From assembly GCA_015680685.1 (NCBI GenBank), contig MNCI01005779.1, positions 567,189 through 631,188 of the forward strand: a stretch of DNA of 64,000 bases, written 5' to 3'. Position 1 is the stretch's first letter; each line of letters begins with the position of its first letter. Source of the stretch: Gnetum montanum. Taxonomy: Eukaryota; Streptophyta; Gnetopsida; Gnetales; Gnetaceae. Made by a program: the position numbers and the translations under genes. The notes beneath the pieces are model-generated. The model saw only the letters and a program-made list of their open reading frames with translations. It did no database searches and had not been told where the DNA came from. Positions 10,263 through 22,463 of the stretch are shown here, in pieces.

Positions 10263-12700
10263 ATATCTTACACTCACATGTTTACTTGTAGTATTGTTTA
10301 CCATTTTTTGATAGGTTGAAACAAATGATTGATGTTGATTAGCATAGTGATCAATAACGAGTGAGCTAACATTCTTTTCTTTATCTCTTTTTGCATGACA
10401 AATGGATTGAAAAATTTTGTAACATCTATAATGCAATATGCAAATTCCTTTTTGGTGTAACAATTATAACCTTTGGTTGTTCGGTTGGTTGATTCTTTTA
10501 TGTACTTCTATGCATTGTATTATGATAACATGTTTTCTCTATCTTGTTTTGTTGTTCTCTTAGATTTTTGCTTGCAAGATGAAGGCTAGAGTCATTGAAA
10601 AAGTGCAAGTCATTTTGGTAGCAAGTCATCATGTAGCCTTCATGCACAAGACTCAATGATTTTTTCCTATCGTGCCAAGAGTACTTATTTCACTTCATTC
10701 CAATTACAGCTTCTTAAGCCTAAACATGTGGCTTGATTATGACCTTCTTTGCCTTGAAGAATAATGTTAACCTATGTTTGACACTCATGCATTATGGCCA
10801 TATAATATCTCCTTCATCATGCTCCACCATGAAGTCCATTGAATGTAATACATCTCATTCAATGGAAAAACCAAATATAACATGGCCTTGGCAATGAAAC
10901 CCATTGAAGGTTTCATCATGAAAAATGATAAAGCAAATTATAAGAAGTGAAATGGTCAATGAGAACTAAAAGACAAATCAATGACTCCAAACATGCAAGG
11001 GAAGGAGCCTAATGGCCATAGAAACCTTTAGTAAAGTGTTGGTTTACCAAGTAATCAAAGCTTTAAAGTATGAAGTGCAAAGACCTTATTGACTATTCAA
11101 CATATCATTTCCATATCATAGCCTTGATGTCAACCTATGGAACTCATTGTTAACCAGCATGACCATTTTCTCAAAATCTTATCCCATCATCACAAGCACT
11201 CTTTGACATGGTTTGATACTATAGGATCAAGCACAAAGAGGAAACATTTTTGATGGACCTATAATGACATTTTGTATTCTTTGTTGATGTGTCTTAGGTT
11301 AATTATCCAAACATCAATATAGAGGGATCAATGAAACACCATTAAGAAAACACATTTTATGACATGTAACCTTCACCAACATCCTTGAGGCAAGATCCCA
11401 TCATAAATGTTAGATTTGTGGTCCATAAACTATAATCTTACATACTTTAACTTTTTGGTGCTAAAAAATGCCTCATAAGTTGCTACTACCTGACTTCCCA
11501 AGTGGAAAAAGTGGTATTATGTCCATATATGGACTTTGAAAGGCTAAAAATGCCTTGAAAATTACCAAATTTGGCATTTTCATGGGCTTTTGTAGGGGTA
11601 TACCCTTAACTGAAATGGAACCACCTACCCATAGTGTAGATGGTGTTGGGTTTTCATTTTTCCAATAATTCCCAATGTAGTCACCAACAAAACCTAAGTA
11701 GCTACAAGATCAATGTTGCTGTTGTTGGGGTTTTCATTTTCCCAACAATGACTAGTGTAGTCAAGACATTTTCTAGTGGTAGTAGCATGGCCAACATAGT
11801 CATCATGGATTTCTAGCAACTATAATTTGGCTAACATATTTACCATGTATTAGCAAATTCCAATAGATGCCAACATAGTCCTCCAAGGCAACATTGTTGA
11901 TGTGAAGGCCAACATAGTCATAAAATTTTGTTTACTATTTTTAGTATATGAATGAGTTTTAATTTCCTTGGGGCATCAAAAGTTACTATAAAGTGCTAAT
12001 TACATTGGAATCATAGTCATTACACCTGTAAATAACATCACTTTGTTAGAAATCATGGTAGAAATTTGTAGCATAAAATTAGAAACCTAAAGCCTATAAA
12101 AGCCAAACGTAAATACCTAATTAAATTTTCAAACTTCAACAATTTTGAGCAATCTCAAACTAGCAATTGTGCAATCCCAATAGCCTTGTTTTGCATCCTT
12201 AACCACTTTTGAGAGTAAGTTGGTATCTACACTAGACATCAGAGACTTTGAATGTAATATAATTACATCAAGAGTGGGACACAACTAATTACAACACCTA
12301 TGACCAAAGTTTTAGACTTGAATGGAAACCAATAAATAATTGTAAGAGATTGAAGTTGGGAAGTACTTGGATTATGGATTTTAACTACAAAATATAACCT
12401 ACTGGCTACAACAGTTTCAATCTTCATACAAGCTAGCCTCTTATGCATTTGAGCACACCATCTACACTCCTTGAACTTTATGCTTTCATTCAATAAATTT
12501 TTTGGTTCATTTATAGTGCAAACTTAATTTCAAGTTTAATTTTATCTTATTTTATTTTTGTTTGGATCTATAATTTCACTTTTTCATTTACGTTTTGTAG
12601 GTTCTTGGATGATTAACAAGACCATCTAGGGAACCTTGGATCCTATTTCATGGAGACCCTTACGATCCAGGTTAGGATGTTTCACCTGGGATTTTTGGTT
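10263..12700 (+). repeat. 3' untranslated tract and LTR of element A
   Basis: This matches the reverse complement of 39740-37190 in order: CTAACATTCTTTTCTTT near 10370, TTGCAAGATGAAG near 10573, GGCATTTTCATGGGCTTTTGT near 11570, GAAGTTGGGAAGTACTTGG near 12350 and ACCATCTAGGGAACCTTGG near 12622. It also matches 59150-60515. The 5' end of the LTR is not sharply defined (about 10300-10500). The 3' end is near 12700, where a minus-strand chromovirus begins abruptly. No coding sequence seen. Confidence 0.65.
12095..12100 (+). promoter_or_regulatory. TATA-like element in LTR of A
   Basis: CCTATAAAAGCC lies about 600 bases before the LTR end on the sense strand, a normal place for an LTR core promoter. 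No other evidence. Confidence 0.3.
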
Positions 12701-12702
12701 TT

Positions 12703-13490
12703 CTAGTGACATAAATTTTTAAGTGCTACATATACCTCCTCCAAATTAAGACACAAATCCTTTAAGTGATCCAAATGCTCCCCCTCATTTAAACTATACA
12801 CCAAAATATCATCAAAGAAGATAATATAATACTTGCTATTCAATTCCTTGAGAACATCATGGATTAATCTCATGAATGTAGTAGCAACATTTATGAACAC
12901 AAATGGCATCAAAAAACACTTAAATAATTGATCCAATTTTTGGAAAATAGCTTCCTTTCAATACCAAAATTGATCTAAACTTGATGGTATCCACTCACTA
13001 AATTAAATTTTCTAAGAACTTCTATATTGGTAAGGGAATCAAGTTCATCATCCATCTTTAGAATAGGAAACCTATACCTCAATATTATTATACTCATAGT
13101 CCTTGAATCAATGCATATTTTACATTCTTCATCATCCTTCTTTCATATAAGAAATGCTAGAACTACGTAAGGTGATGTGGATTGCTTCACAAATTCATTT
13201 TGAAGTAACTACTTATCTTTGTTATTCAACCCACTAATTTGGTACCATTTGGTATGCTTTCTCATTTGGAATGGTAGCACTAGGGATGAATTCAATTTGA
13301 TGTTGGACATTCTTCATTAATGGTAATCCATTCAATTTTCCTTTGAACACCTTATAAAATTGATCCTTAAAGCCTAGCACATTTGTTGGAAGTTCTACCT
13401 GAAAAACATTATGGTTAGAAGCAACATTTGATATAATCATAAAATCAAAACTTGGCTCATCATGGTCTTTATTATATTCCATCTTTCTAA
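12703..13490 (-). pseudogene. Ty3 reverse transcriptase fragment of F
   Basis: On the minus strand a segment with GLPLMKNVQHQIEFIPSA, typical of the region just before RT in chromoviruses, is followed by CKICIDSRT, YRFPIL, DDELDSL and SGYHQV. Then come CFLMPFVFINVATTFMRL and the catalytic box FFDDILVYS at about 12805-12831. These are RT motifs 1-5 in order. The catalytic DD pair is intact. Stops and at least one frameshift break the frame between 12940 and 13230. Nothing follows after the thumb. Confidence 0.85.
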
Positions 13491-13545
13491 GAAGAATTAA
13501 GAAAGCATTAACTAAGCTTTGCTACCTCATTTGTTTAGTTATTAT

Positions 13546-13806
13546 TCAAATAAACTCATGGATTCCATTAGGTCTTTCTACACTCCATAAATTCCTTGCT
13601 TCATCAAAAGGAGAACCACTATCAAAATTCCAAGTCCTTTTAATAATTACATCAACAAAAACAATTGGTAATACATCATATTTTACAACATCATGATAAA
13701 TTACAATTTTAAATTTTAGAACACAGTAGGCTTTAATCTCTTGAGAGAAGTCTCTTGACAAATGTACCATGTAGGGTCTAAGATGAAGATTGATTACCAA
13801 ACCCAA
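13546..13806 (-). pseudogene. Ty3 protease and protease-RT linker of F
   Basis: An open minus-strand segment of 86 codons contains KFKIVIYHDVVKYDVLPI and a degraded LLGRPW-like box (IIKRTWNFD). This is the C-terminal part of the aspartic protease of chromoviruses followed by the usual HDGRKN-like linker. Just upstream (about 13870-13850) HILIDEAAQEN sits where the active site LIDGG/S is expected, so the DSG/DGG triad reads D-E-A and catalysis is probably lost. Confidence 0.7.
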
Positions 13807-14049
13807 TATAGCAACTTTCCTAGAAGAAATAAATTTTCTTGGGCTGCCTCATCAATTAAAATATGAATTCATTTCCCATTAAAAAATCATCTAGTATTAA
13901 TTTTAAATAAGAATTTTCTTCATGGATTATTTCCCTTCTTTACATTTCCTATAAATGCATAAGAATTAATTTCTAGAATTTTATCAATTTTAGGAGCATT
14001 AGGATCACCTCTCTAAATAGCTCAGCCTAAAGTCTCCTTTGCTTCCATG

Positions 14050-15234
14050 GTTTGTACATCCTTACCCTTGGCTATTTTATGAAATGGACATTCCTGTTGC
14101 ATGTCTCCCCATTTCCCATATTTGAAGCATTGAATCTTGGAAAAGCTTTTATCTTGATTCTTATCTTTCTTTCCTTGGTCCTTCTTGTCTTTTCCCTTTT
14201 TGTCACTCTTGTCTAGCTTCTTGTTATTGCTTCCCTTCTTGTCTTTAATTTTAGACTTGAATCACTTCTCTAATTTGAGTTTCTTATCCTTTTCTTTTAA
14301 AGATTTTTTGCTTGTACTTCCAAATCAATTTAATTTCTTTTCCATATTGAGTGCTAAATCATAAGTCTTGTCAAAATTTTGTGGCTTGTAAAATGAAAAC
14401 TCCTACTGATATGTCATTTTGAGATCTCTAACAAAGATTGAAGCTTTCTCATCTTCTTCCCATTTTTCCCTTAGCTTGATAGAATATTTCACAAAATTTG
14501 ATGTAAAACTCCTTGACATCTTTATCATCCTATCTAAGGAATTTCAACTTCATGATTTTCTCTTTCCTATACTAAGACTATTTAAATTTTCTTCTTAACT
14601 TATATTTTATCATATTCTAATCCCTCATACGTTGACCATTTTACCACTCATAACTTTAGGACTCTTTTTTCAACCAAGTTGAAGTCATATCTTCTAATTT
14701 AAATTTAGTAATTGGAATTCTCAATTGATTTGGTATCTCTTCTAATTCAAAATTCTTATCAAGTACCTTCAATCATCTTATAAAAGCATTAGTGCCATCT
14801 ATACTATTAAAGATCTTTAATTCCACATATGGAAGTCTAGCAACATTTCTAAATGATTTAATAATACTTGCTTCATATTCATCATCAAGCTTGCCATTAT
14901 AAGAAGCAAGCAGTGGTAATGGAAATCTTCAAAATTTGATATTAGAATTAAGATTTTATTTCAATTGAATTCAAGGATGATGGATTTTCATACTTCCACA
15001 TCTAGAATATTCTTCCTCCTCATCTATTCTCCATCCACTAGGCTAAGAAACTTCTTCATCATCATTTGAACATGAATGCTCATCATCATCATGAGTTTAA
15101 ATATGGTTGGAATCTACATTCCTATCTACGTAGGAACTAATCTTATTCAATCATACAAAAATTAGTTAAAAGGTAGATTTCATGCTCTTCATGTCTCTAT
15201 ATAGGGTTGGAATCTCTTTCTTCTTAGGTGCCAT
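14050..15234 (-). pseudogene. Ty3 gag of F with degenerate zinc knuckle
   Basis: The minus-strand frame begins at ATG 15234 (MAPKKKEIPTLYRDMKSMKS), 50 bases after the primer site. It then shows an acidic stretch, a gag core with TNAFIRxLKVLDKNFELEEIP, LEDMTST and IKFCEIFYQAKGK, a Lys-rich stretch, and a knuckle CFKYGKWGDMQQEC near 14140-14100. The knuckle spacing is right (C-x2-C-x4-H-x4-C) but the second Cys is Tyr and His is Asp. About twenty stops are present. Confidence 0.75.
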
Positions 15235-15284
15235 TTGAAATTGACACAAAAATATACAACCAAATTCCAATAAAAATCAACCTA

Positions 15285-15299
15285 ATTATTTGATACTAA
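15285..15299 (-). other. Primer binding site of F, iMet-tRNA type, degenerate
   Basis: The minus strand reads TTAGTATCAAATAAT at the place where TTGGTATCAGAGCAA is expected, three bases after the LTR end. The two matched-block differences are G to A. Confidence 0.5.
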
Positions 15300-15302
15300 T
15301 AA

Positions 15303-16198
15303 TGCTAGATCAAGGTTAATCTTTCTTGCTTTAACCCTTTATATTCACACACTAATCCAAAATGCATAAATATAATTTTGTTACTAGAAAACAAGAAAAT
15401 TAGCTATCTTCAATTAATCAAATGAAGATTACAGTAGACAAACAATGGTTTCAAAACCCACAACATAAATCATACTTATATACTTAATAATATTACAAAA
15501 CATGAGGTTTTACAACCATACAATGATTGAGCTTAATTTAAGACATAACTAAACTATATCTCTTCAACATACAAGGCTATGATTGAACATACGTAAGAGC
15601 TACAAGGTCAATACCTTTAATATTTAACCATAGAAATGCATACACTCTTATGCAATCTCTCTCCTAACTCTCTCATTCATTCACCATCTCATGTAGATGC
15701 TTTGTGAAACATGAAAACATAAAATATTATGTATTAATTACAAGATAAGAAGCCTTAGGAAATCTTCTCCATGAATAACTTGGAGATTCTCATCTATTTC
15801 CATCCTTCTTCTTAGTTTTTCTAGCTATTTTTCAACTTATAACTACTAATTTGAAATATTTTTTATCCATATGAGATGTATTTTGATTTATAAAGACATC
15901 TCTTTATCATTTCAAGTTCAAAGAAAAGATGTCTCTTGGTTGTGGTAGATGTCTCTTGTTAGGGTAAGATATCTCCTTTTGGAACAAGATGTCTTCCTAG
16001 AGACATATTCCATTTTGAAGAGATGTCTCCCTAGAGACATCTTATAATACATCTCTTAGTCACTTGGGATGTCTCATTTGCATGCCTAGCTCTTAGCAAA
16101 GATGTCTCTTTAATTTTCAAGATGTTTTTCTAGGCTTACAAAACCTATAATCAACCATCTATAAGGATGAAAATGGGGCTCAAAACAAGTATTCCAAC
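15303..16198 (-). repeat. 5' LTR of F
   Basis: On the minus strand it starts TGTTGGAATACTTG at 16198 and ends CTAGCA at 15303, 896 bp. The segment 15890-16130 contains about ten AGATGTCTC/GAGACATCT motifs, including a near-perfect hairpin at 16021-16042 with 9 base arms. The partner LTR is outside the preserved part, so the ends rest on the TG/CA termini and the neighbouring primer site. Confidence 0.6.
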
Positions 16199-16829
16199 AC
16201 CAATAAGTCTTTCATGCCAGATAGTATTGCATTATCCATGAAATTTATAGTTGAAAATACTAAGCAATGAATGAATGGTATTAGGGGAGTACTTAAGGAA
16301 CAGGTAGGAAGATGGCCAAGCCTCCTAGAAGTAGTGGCTTAATGATGTAAAGGTTGAAAGTACCTATGATTTAGAGAAGAAGAATCTAAGGATAGAGGCT
16401 ATTATGATTGTAAAGAGGGTAGGAAGATTAATGAAAAAATAATTATTAAACTTTGATGAATTTTAATAGGTAGATTATGGAAAATTATTCTATAAGGATC
16501 CAAATTGAATGATAAAGAGGATCTTTGGATCGTTACCTTTAGGCTCTACATGGAAATGAAATATTCTCCTTAAGTAGATGTTTAAGTAATCTTAAAATAT
16601 TTGCATGTCCTAGTTACTTGGTTGTATCAATTTATTAAAAATGATCTTCCCTTTCTTTATTGGTGCTTAGGTGTTATATTTGGGAGTGTTAGTGTTATTA
16701 CTATCATATTTCATAGCTTTATGGTACCCATAAAACTTGTTTGGATTGTACCACATTTGAACCAATGAATCTCCTTCCACTCATAATTAATGATTAATGA
16801 CGAAAGTCTATCATCTTCTAAATCATGAA
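16199..16829. other. Unrecognised AT-rich sequence
   Basis: No frame, repeat or LTR similarity that I can support. It lies between the LTR of F and the first point where similarity with the right LTR of H begins. Confidence 0.5.
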
Positions 16830-19370
16830 ATTGATGATTCTCAATTAATTATATTAGTATTTCCAGTTATTTTGGGCATGGGTTTTGTGAGGATTTTACC
16901 AATAATTCTATGGGATGGATTTTGTAAATTCATTTCAAAAAATATCTAAAGATTTTAATCATTTTCTTATGATCTTTATACAATTATTTTTTTGAGATAT
17001 ATAATTTCTTGATTTTTTATTTCTCTTCTTTTCCTTTTGGATTTATTTTCATGGAGTTAGGTTTTCAAGAGATTTTTTTTGGTAGATTAGATAATTCATA
17101 GAAAAACATCCATATATTTTAAATAAATTTGAGTTAGAATCCTTTATATAGGTTTATGAGCTCTTCCTAAAAATTTTTAAAATTTTAGAAAGGAATCATT
17201 TAAAAAGATGTAGTATATTTTGAGTTATGTGCTATTCTTTAAAACCTATCTAAAATTGTAGGAATTTTATGACACAAATTAATGAGGCTATATCTTGTGT
17301 ATGGATAGGGATATAACATTAAAATTTTACCTAAATTTTTGTATATGTCTTGGATTCCAAATCCAATTACATGAAATTTAAAATGGTTTGCTTTCATGAA
17401 ATTATTTATTTTTTCCACACTATTGATAATTTCACAGTTTTTGATGGTGCATAATTATAACTCCATATCTCCTAAAGCTTACTAGATAATCCTCTAAAAT
17501 GTTATCTATAGATAGGTTACATTGCTTTATTTCAAACATTGTGGAATAAGTAAAAATAGTTTTTTATCATAGAGTTATAGGCTATTTTCTATTAGATACT
17601 TTTTCCATTTTTGTTTTAGCTTGATTCTCTAAGCCTAGGTTCATGTTTTATTACTCTTTATTTCTGATAAATGCCTCCCTAAATGTTTAACAAATAATAG
17701 GTATAGATATATTTTTATGGATCTAAAATTAATATAAAATTTATAGGAATGGTGGAGTTATAATAATTTTATCTACTATTATATGTTTAGGTAACAATCT
17801 AGCTCTAAACTTGATTTTTCATTTAATAGAGTCTTAATTCATCCTTCTTGGTAAAGTGATTATTTCATGGTTTAAGTATTGATCCATATATGATTTTCAT
17901 CTAGTGGTGACTTGGATCTTCTCATTTTTGTTGCTTAATTAGTTCATTTGGAAGTTATGGTTAAGGTTTCCTTTTCTTAGATTAGTTGCCATCTTGGGTT
18001 ATTCTTTTTGAATTGTGAAACCTCTTTGGATGATGATTTTGGCTCTTCTTTTGATGATGGAATTCAATTAGATTATTCTAGATTTGATGGTGTTATGGTA
18101 TGCTTTGGATTGGTATCCTTGTGAGGATCCCTTATTTTGATGAATCTCTTTGATAAGATGGATTCCTTTGTTTTAGTTGTTGCCTCCATTGTTAGTTTGA
18201 TTGTCATTGTTGGACATTTGTTGGTTGTTTGGATGATGGGGCTAGTACTGAGTTCATGTGGTAGGTTAGAGATGGATTCTCTACATATGGTTTTGATGAT
18301 TGATCTTGATTGTAGAATGCACTAGTATGGATCTTGATACAATCTTCATCCTATAGGAGATGATGATTTCATGATTCATTGGTCCTTTTCTTTTGATTTG
18401 TACCTCTAGAACATTAGATGTGATGTCATGGGTGATGCCTCTAGCATCAATATATTTGGGGAATGTTAGAAGTGATGTCCTAGGTGATGTTCAATGTTCC
18501 AATTGAGACTAATAATAAATCCATATGCATGGTAATTTGATATTTAGTGAATACATGTTGGTTTTAGCTTTTGGAAAGTACACATGACAACATAATATAC
18601 ATTTGACGCTAATTGTCATGCATGTTAGCCTTTTTATTTATGGTAATGGTTGGAGTGGTTCAATATTGGTTTTGGCATAGCATGATGAATGGATCCTATG
18701 GTTGTTCATTTGTATGTTTGTCTAGATATTTTTCTCATTCACTTGTGTGCTTGTTGAGCTAACATATTTTGCAAGTCATGCCAAAACCCATTTTCACACA
18801 AGTGACCTTCTAATCTTCATGAGATCTATCCATTAGGCAATTAGAGATGTTACCAAGATTTCTCACTCAATTTTATACTGATAACATATTTTATTTTCAA
18901 ATTGATCAATTTGGACACGCAATGGAGCTCCTAGAGGATTTATTATGATGACATGAGCTTGATAATATTATGTCATAATTTAGAGGTTTGGATATTATAG
19001 GTTGGCATTCTTAGCATTATATTACACCTTAATTCTCTTTTCTATTTATGAATTTATGGATCATGTATGGTTTAAACTTGTGACATTATTTCATTCAAAC
19101 ATATTATGGGATTTAGTTTTGCAATTTATATTATTCTATTCTTCTATAGAATTTTTTATATTTATATGATTTTATATTCATGTGTTTCTTTCTTTCACTA
19201 TTAGTTTTCTTCTCTTCTCTCTTTAGGGATATGACTTCATGCTAGGTTTCTTTCTTCCTTTTATTGCATAGTTTATTCTTTCATATCTCTCGGCATGATT
19301 GTTAGTTTCATTAGGAGTTCTACTCAATGAAATGCTTTCCAACATAAGGAATAGAAAGGAGGGTGTTATA
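16830..19370 (+). repeat. Left LTR of H, 5' truncated
   Basis: It aligns with 30260-32703: GTTTTGTGAGGATTTTACCA at about 16886 and 30294, TGGTATCCTTGTGAGGATCC at 18111 and 31505, and GGAGGGTGTTA at the end. About 1 kb of the beginning is missing relative to the right LTR. Short open stretches inside are not coding. Confidence 0.8.
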
Positions 19371-19373
19371 AGT

Positions 19374-19385
19374 TAGTATCAAATC
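19374..19385 (+). other. Primer binding site of H, iMet-tRNA type, degenerate
   Basis: TAGTATCAAATC follows the LTR end by three bases where TGGTATCAGAGC is expected; 9 of 12 positions match, two of the differences being G to A. Confidence 0.6.
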
Positions 19386-19649
19386 ATAGAATCAAAGCAT
19401 AGGTTTCTATTGATTTTTTACTACAAAAGAAGATTAGCCAAGGAGATATCAATTGTTATCCATTTTAATTTCTCCATTACGATATAGAGAATAACTCTAA
19501 TTTTTTGTTGACCTTGGTTTCTTTCAATAGTAGTTAGATGCTTGGGTTTGGTGGCTTAATGACTTGATCAAGGCATTTTCTTTAGTTTTGATTACTAAAT
19601 GTGTGTTTTTTGTGGTCCAATTCTATAGGTCCATATTCTTTGTAATTAA

Positions 19650-21349
19650 AAATTCCATTTGGTTTAGTGTTCTTCACATCATGAAGCTAGGGAACTATGA
19701 GATTATCTTGGGTATGTATTATTTGTCTCACTATTAAGGCAACTTGGATTGTTGATGAAAGACACTTTTGTTGATGATAGAAGATGATGTTCAGATGATA
19801 GTACATACTAGAATACACAAGATCAAGTTAGATCTTGTTTCTTTGAAATATTTTTGCTAGTTACTGATGAAATATCATTCTTGCTTTACTATTTCCATAT
19901 ATGATCTTTCCTTTTCATATATTACTGATGATATTTTTGCAAGTTATGATTGTTTTTGAATTTTGTAATGTATTTAATTATAAGAAATCTTGTTTACCTC
20001 CCAAGCATGACGTTGAGTTTGATATTGCTATCAAATTAAGTGTAGAACATATCTCCAAGGTTTAACATAGAATGTCCCCTATTGAGTTAGTGGAACTAAA
20101 GATTTAGCATTAATAGTTACTTGATAAGGGCCTAATTCATCCCAAGTGTATCCCCTTGAAGCACTTCTATCCTCTTTTTGAATAAGAAGAATGGTAGTAT
20201 GAAACTATGCATTGATTATTGGCAATTGAAAGAAGTGACAGTGAAGAATAGATATCTACTACCATGCATAGGCAATTTATTTGATCAATTGATGGAAGCC
20301 TGGGTATTCTCTATGATTGATTTGAAGTTAGAGTACCACTAGGTTTACATCAAGGAGAGGGATGTTTTCAAGATAGCCTTTAGGATGCACTATGAGCATT
20401 ATTAGTTCTCTATGTTATCGTTTGAATGCACTAATACTTCTATAGTGTTCATGCATCTTATGAACAATGTCATGAGGCTACCTAGATTAATTTGTTATCA
20501 TGTTCATCAATAACATTTTGGTATCTTTTCCAACTAAGAAGCTACATGAGCAGCATCTAAGTATCATTTTGCAAAATCTTAGAGAACATTAGTTGTTTTC
20601 CAAATCCTTCAAGTATTATTTTTAATACCTTCAACTTCAATTCTTAGGACATGTTTGTTTGAGAGGTTGGTATAGTAGTGGATCATGCTATAATATTAAT
20701 TATTTAGAGTTCACCTATGCCTAAAGATATTGGTGAAGTTCAAAGTTTTCTTTACCTAGTAGGCTATTATAGGATGTTTTTCAAGAAAATCCACATTTCT
20801 TTTCCCCTCAAGAAGTTGTTGTGAAAAGATGTTGGTTTCTTGTAGAGCCTACATTCTTAGGTCAACTTTGATGAACTCAAGGATAGGCTAATTTCAATTC
20901 ATATTTTGGTTTTTCCTACTTTAATTAAGCCATTTGTCATTTGTATTTATGCTTTAGGGGAGGGTTATGAGTGTGTCTTTATGCAAGAGGGAAAAGTGGA
21001 AGCTGATGTCTTACAATAGCTTAAGCCCATGAGAAGTGCTACCACACTTATGACTTGGAGTTGGGAGTAGTAGTATTTATCTTAAAGGTTTCGCATCATT
21101 ACTTGTTCAGAGAGTACTTGACCATTTGGATTGATCACAAGGGTTACCATATTTGATGAGTCAACCATAGTTAAACTTGTGCTAGAGGAGGTGGATCAAT
21201 CTCTTGGATAATTTTGATTTTATCATCTAATATTAGACAGGGAGAAGTAATGTGGTTGTATATGCCTTAAGCCATGTCGCTAGTAAGATACATAGCTTGG
21301 TGATCTAGTTAGACATTATAGGTGAGATTCATGAGACACATCAACATGA
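19650..21349 (+). pseudogene. Chromovirus protease C-terminus, RT and RNase H of H
   Basis: Motifs in order: KLGNYEIILGMYYLSHY (end of aspartic protease, about 19680-19735); HRMSPIELVELK (about 20070) and LLDKGLIHPK leading into RT; IDGS/F and RVPLGLHQ-like remnants; a region equivalent to the FIDDILVYS box near 20500-20530, frameshifted; YDLELGVVVFILKVSHHYLF (about 21050) and ARGGGSISWI, which belong to the RNase H section. At least a dozen stops and several frameshifts. The sequence is cut at 21349 by the copia element, and integrase continues at 27883. Confidence 0.75.
21345..21349. other. Target site duplication CATGA, left copy
   Basis: CATGA directly precedes the LTR start TGTTGATATT and is repeated at 27883-27887. 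Confidence 0.8.
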
Positions 21350-22407
21350 TGTTGATATTTTGGTATGTTAAAAGCTTAGAAAACGGAAAATGGAATATGT
21401 GTGTGTGATGATAGTTTTGTAGGACCATGAACAAGGACTTCACATGGAGATTCAAAAATGAGATCCATGATGACATGTTGAAATGAATACTAAGTAGACA
21501 AGATGAGAGCATGGATAGAAACAAAGTCTACAAGCCAAATAAAGATGTTCTAAAGATTTTCAAGATGTCAAATTAATAAGAAAATGCTTTAGATCCAAAA
21601 TTGCAAAATAAGAGTAGACATCTATGTTCAATAGTAGATGTCTATCTTGAAAGATAGTCATCTACAAGTAGATTTCTATACTTAAAGATAGACATCTCTC
21701 CTGCATTGGATGTGTGCTTTTATAGATGTCTTATCCTCAAAGTAGAAATCTATAGTAATCATTTGATAGCCATTACACAAATTTTGAGGAGTTTTTGAAA
21801 ACTCCAAGTATATAAAACAAAGTGAAGTTCTTGTGAGTTATGTATGTAATTGCCATTGTCAAATTAATTCAAGTTCACTAAGAAAAATCTTGTGATTATT
21901 CTTCATTGTATTATCATTTTTATATTTTGTATATTGTGTGGTTCATTACAAGGACTTTGTAAATTTATTTACTCTTTCTTCTTGATCTCATTCTCTCTTT
22001 CTCTTAGCGCTACAGGGTTCATGTACTTCTTATGGAAAGATAACTTTTTTGAGCTCATTGGGACCTTGTAGGCTAGAGTTCTTTTTAGTGAAAAAAAAAT
22101 TTAGAGTGAAGCTCATATTTGTAAAGGTTGTAGGATCCTATAAAACATAATTTAAGTTTTTTGGGACCTTGCAGTGTAAGTTTTTTGCAATGACAAAACA
22201 CTCTCAGGCAAACCTCAAAGCTTGTAAAGGATGTGATATCCTTCAAATCACATTTTGAACAAGCAAAGTACAAAGGTGTACATGGATTATACCTTTTGGG
22301 TATGCACATATCCAAGTTAGGAAATCATGTAAAATTTTTATGCTTTATATGGTACAACATTTTAATTAAGGAACTTATTCAACCCCCTTCTATGTTCTCA
22401 ATCCTCA
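21350..22407 (+). repeat. 5' LTR of G
   Basis: It aligns with 26810-27882, 62738-63864 and, partly, 41530-42200. It starts TGTTGATATTTTGGTATG and ends ATCCTCA. The segment 21610-21760 carries several AGACATCT/AGATGTCT motifs, with a hairpin at 21616-21643 (9 base arms). Confidence 0.85.
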
Positions 22408-22409
22408 AG

Positions 22410-22421
22410 TTGTATCAGAGC
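22410..22421 (+). other. Primer binding site of G, iMet-tRNA type
   Basis: TTGTATCAGAGC lies two bases after the LTR. The canonical TGGTATCAGAGC differs at one position. This is the usual primer of copia elements. Confidence 0.85.
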
Positions 22422-22463
22422 CTGGTACTCTCAAGATCGTGCTTTGTGTTTCAAGAGTAAACT

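Larger units (their letters stand above)
1..12700 (+). mobile_element. Tat/Ogre-like Ty3 retrotransposon remnant A, split by a nested LTR element
   Basis: Two pieces, 1-2290 and 9647-12700, are interrupted by the minus-strand element at 2291-9646. In order they hold a degenerate repeat tract, a candidate splice acceptor, a short pol piece just upstream of where RT should begin, and a long LTR-like tract. The same order is seen on the minus strand between 48.6 and 37.2 kb, where RT, RNase H and integrase survive. That allows assignment to the Tat lineage by analogy. The RT-RNase H-INT section is missing here: the pol piece stops near 10262 and runs within about 100 bases into sequence that follows integrase in the other copy. 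The element begins before the window. Exact ends are uncertain. Confidence 0.65.
12703..16198 (-). mobile_element. Chromovirus-type Ty3 retrotransposon F, 3' half missing
   Basis: On the minus strand the order is LTR (16198-15303), primer site, gag, zinc knuckle, protease and N-terminal two thirds of RT. The sequence then stops at about 12703 against the LTR of element A. RNase H, integrase and the 3' LTR are not present. Gag and pol are heavily damaged by stops but the order is canonical. Confidence 0.75.

Noticed and set aside
18137-18325. Open frame of 62 codons and similar ones at 31297-31536 and 32218-32631
   Set aside because: They sit in the non-coding LTRs of chromovirus H and are not conserved as frames between the two LTRs.
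22410-22421. tRNA-like sequence
   Set aside because: Only the 3' end complement is present, directly after an LTR, so it is a primer binding site and not a tRNA gene.
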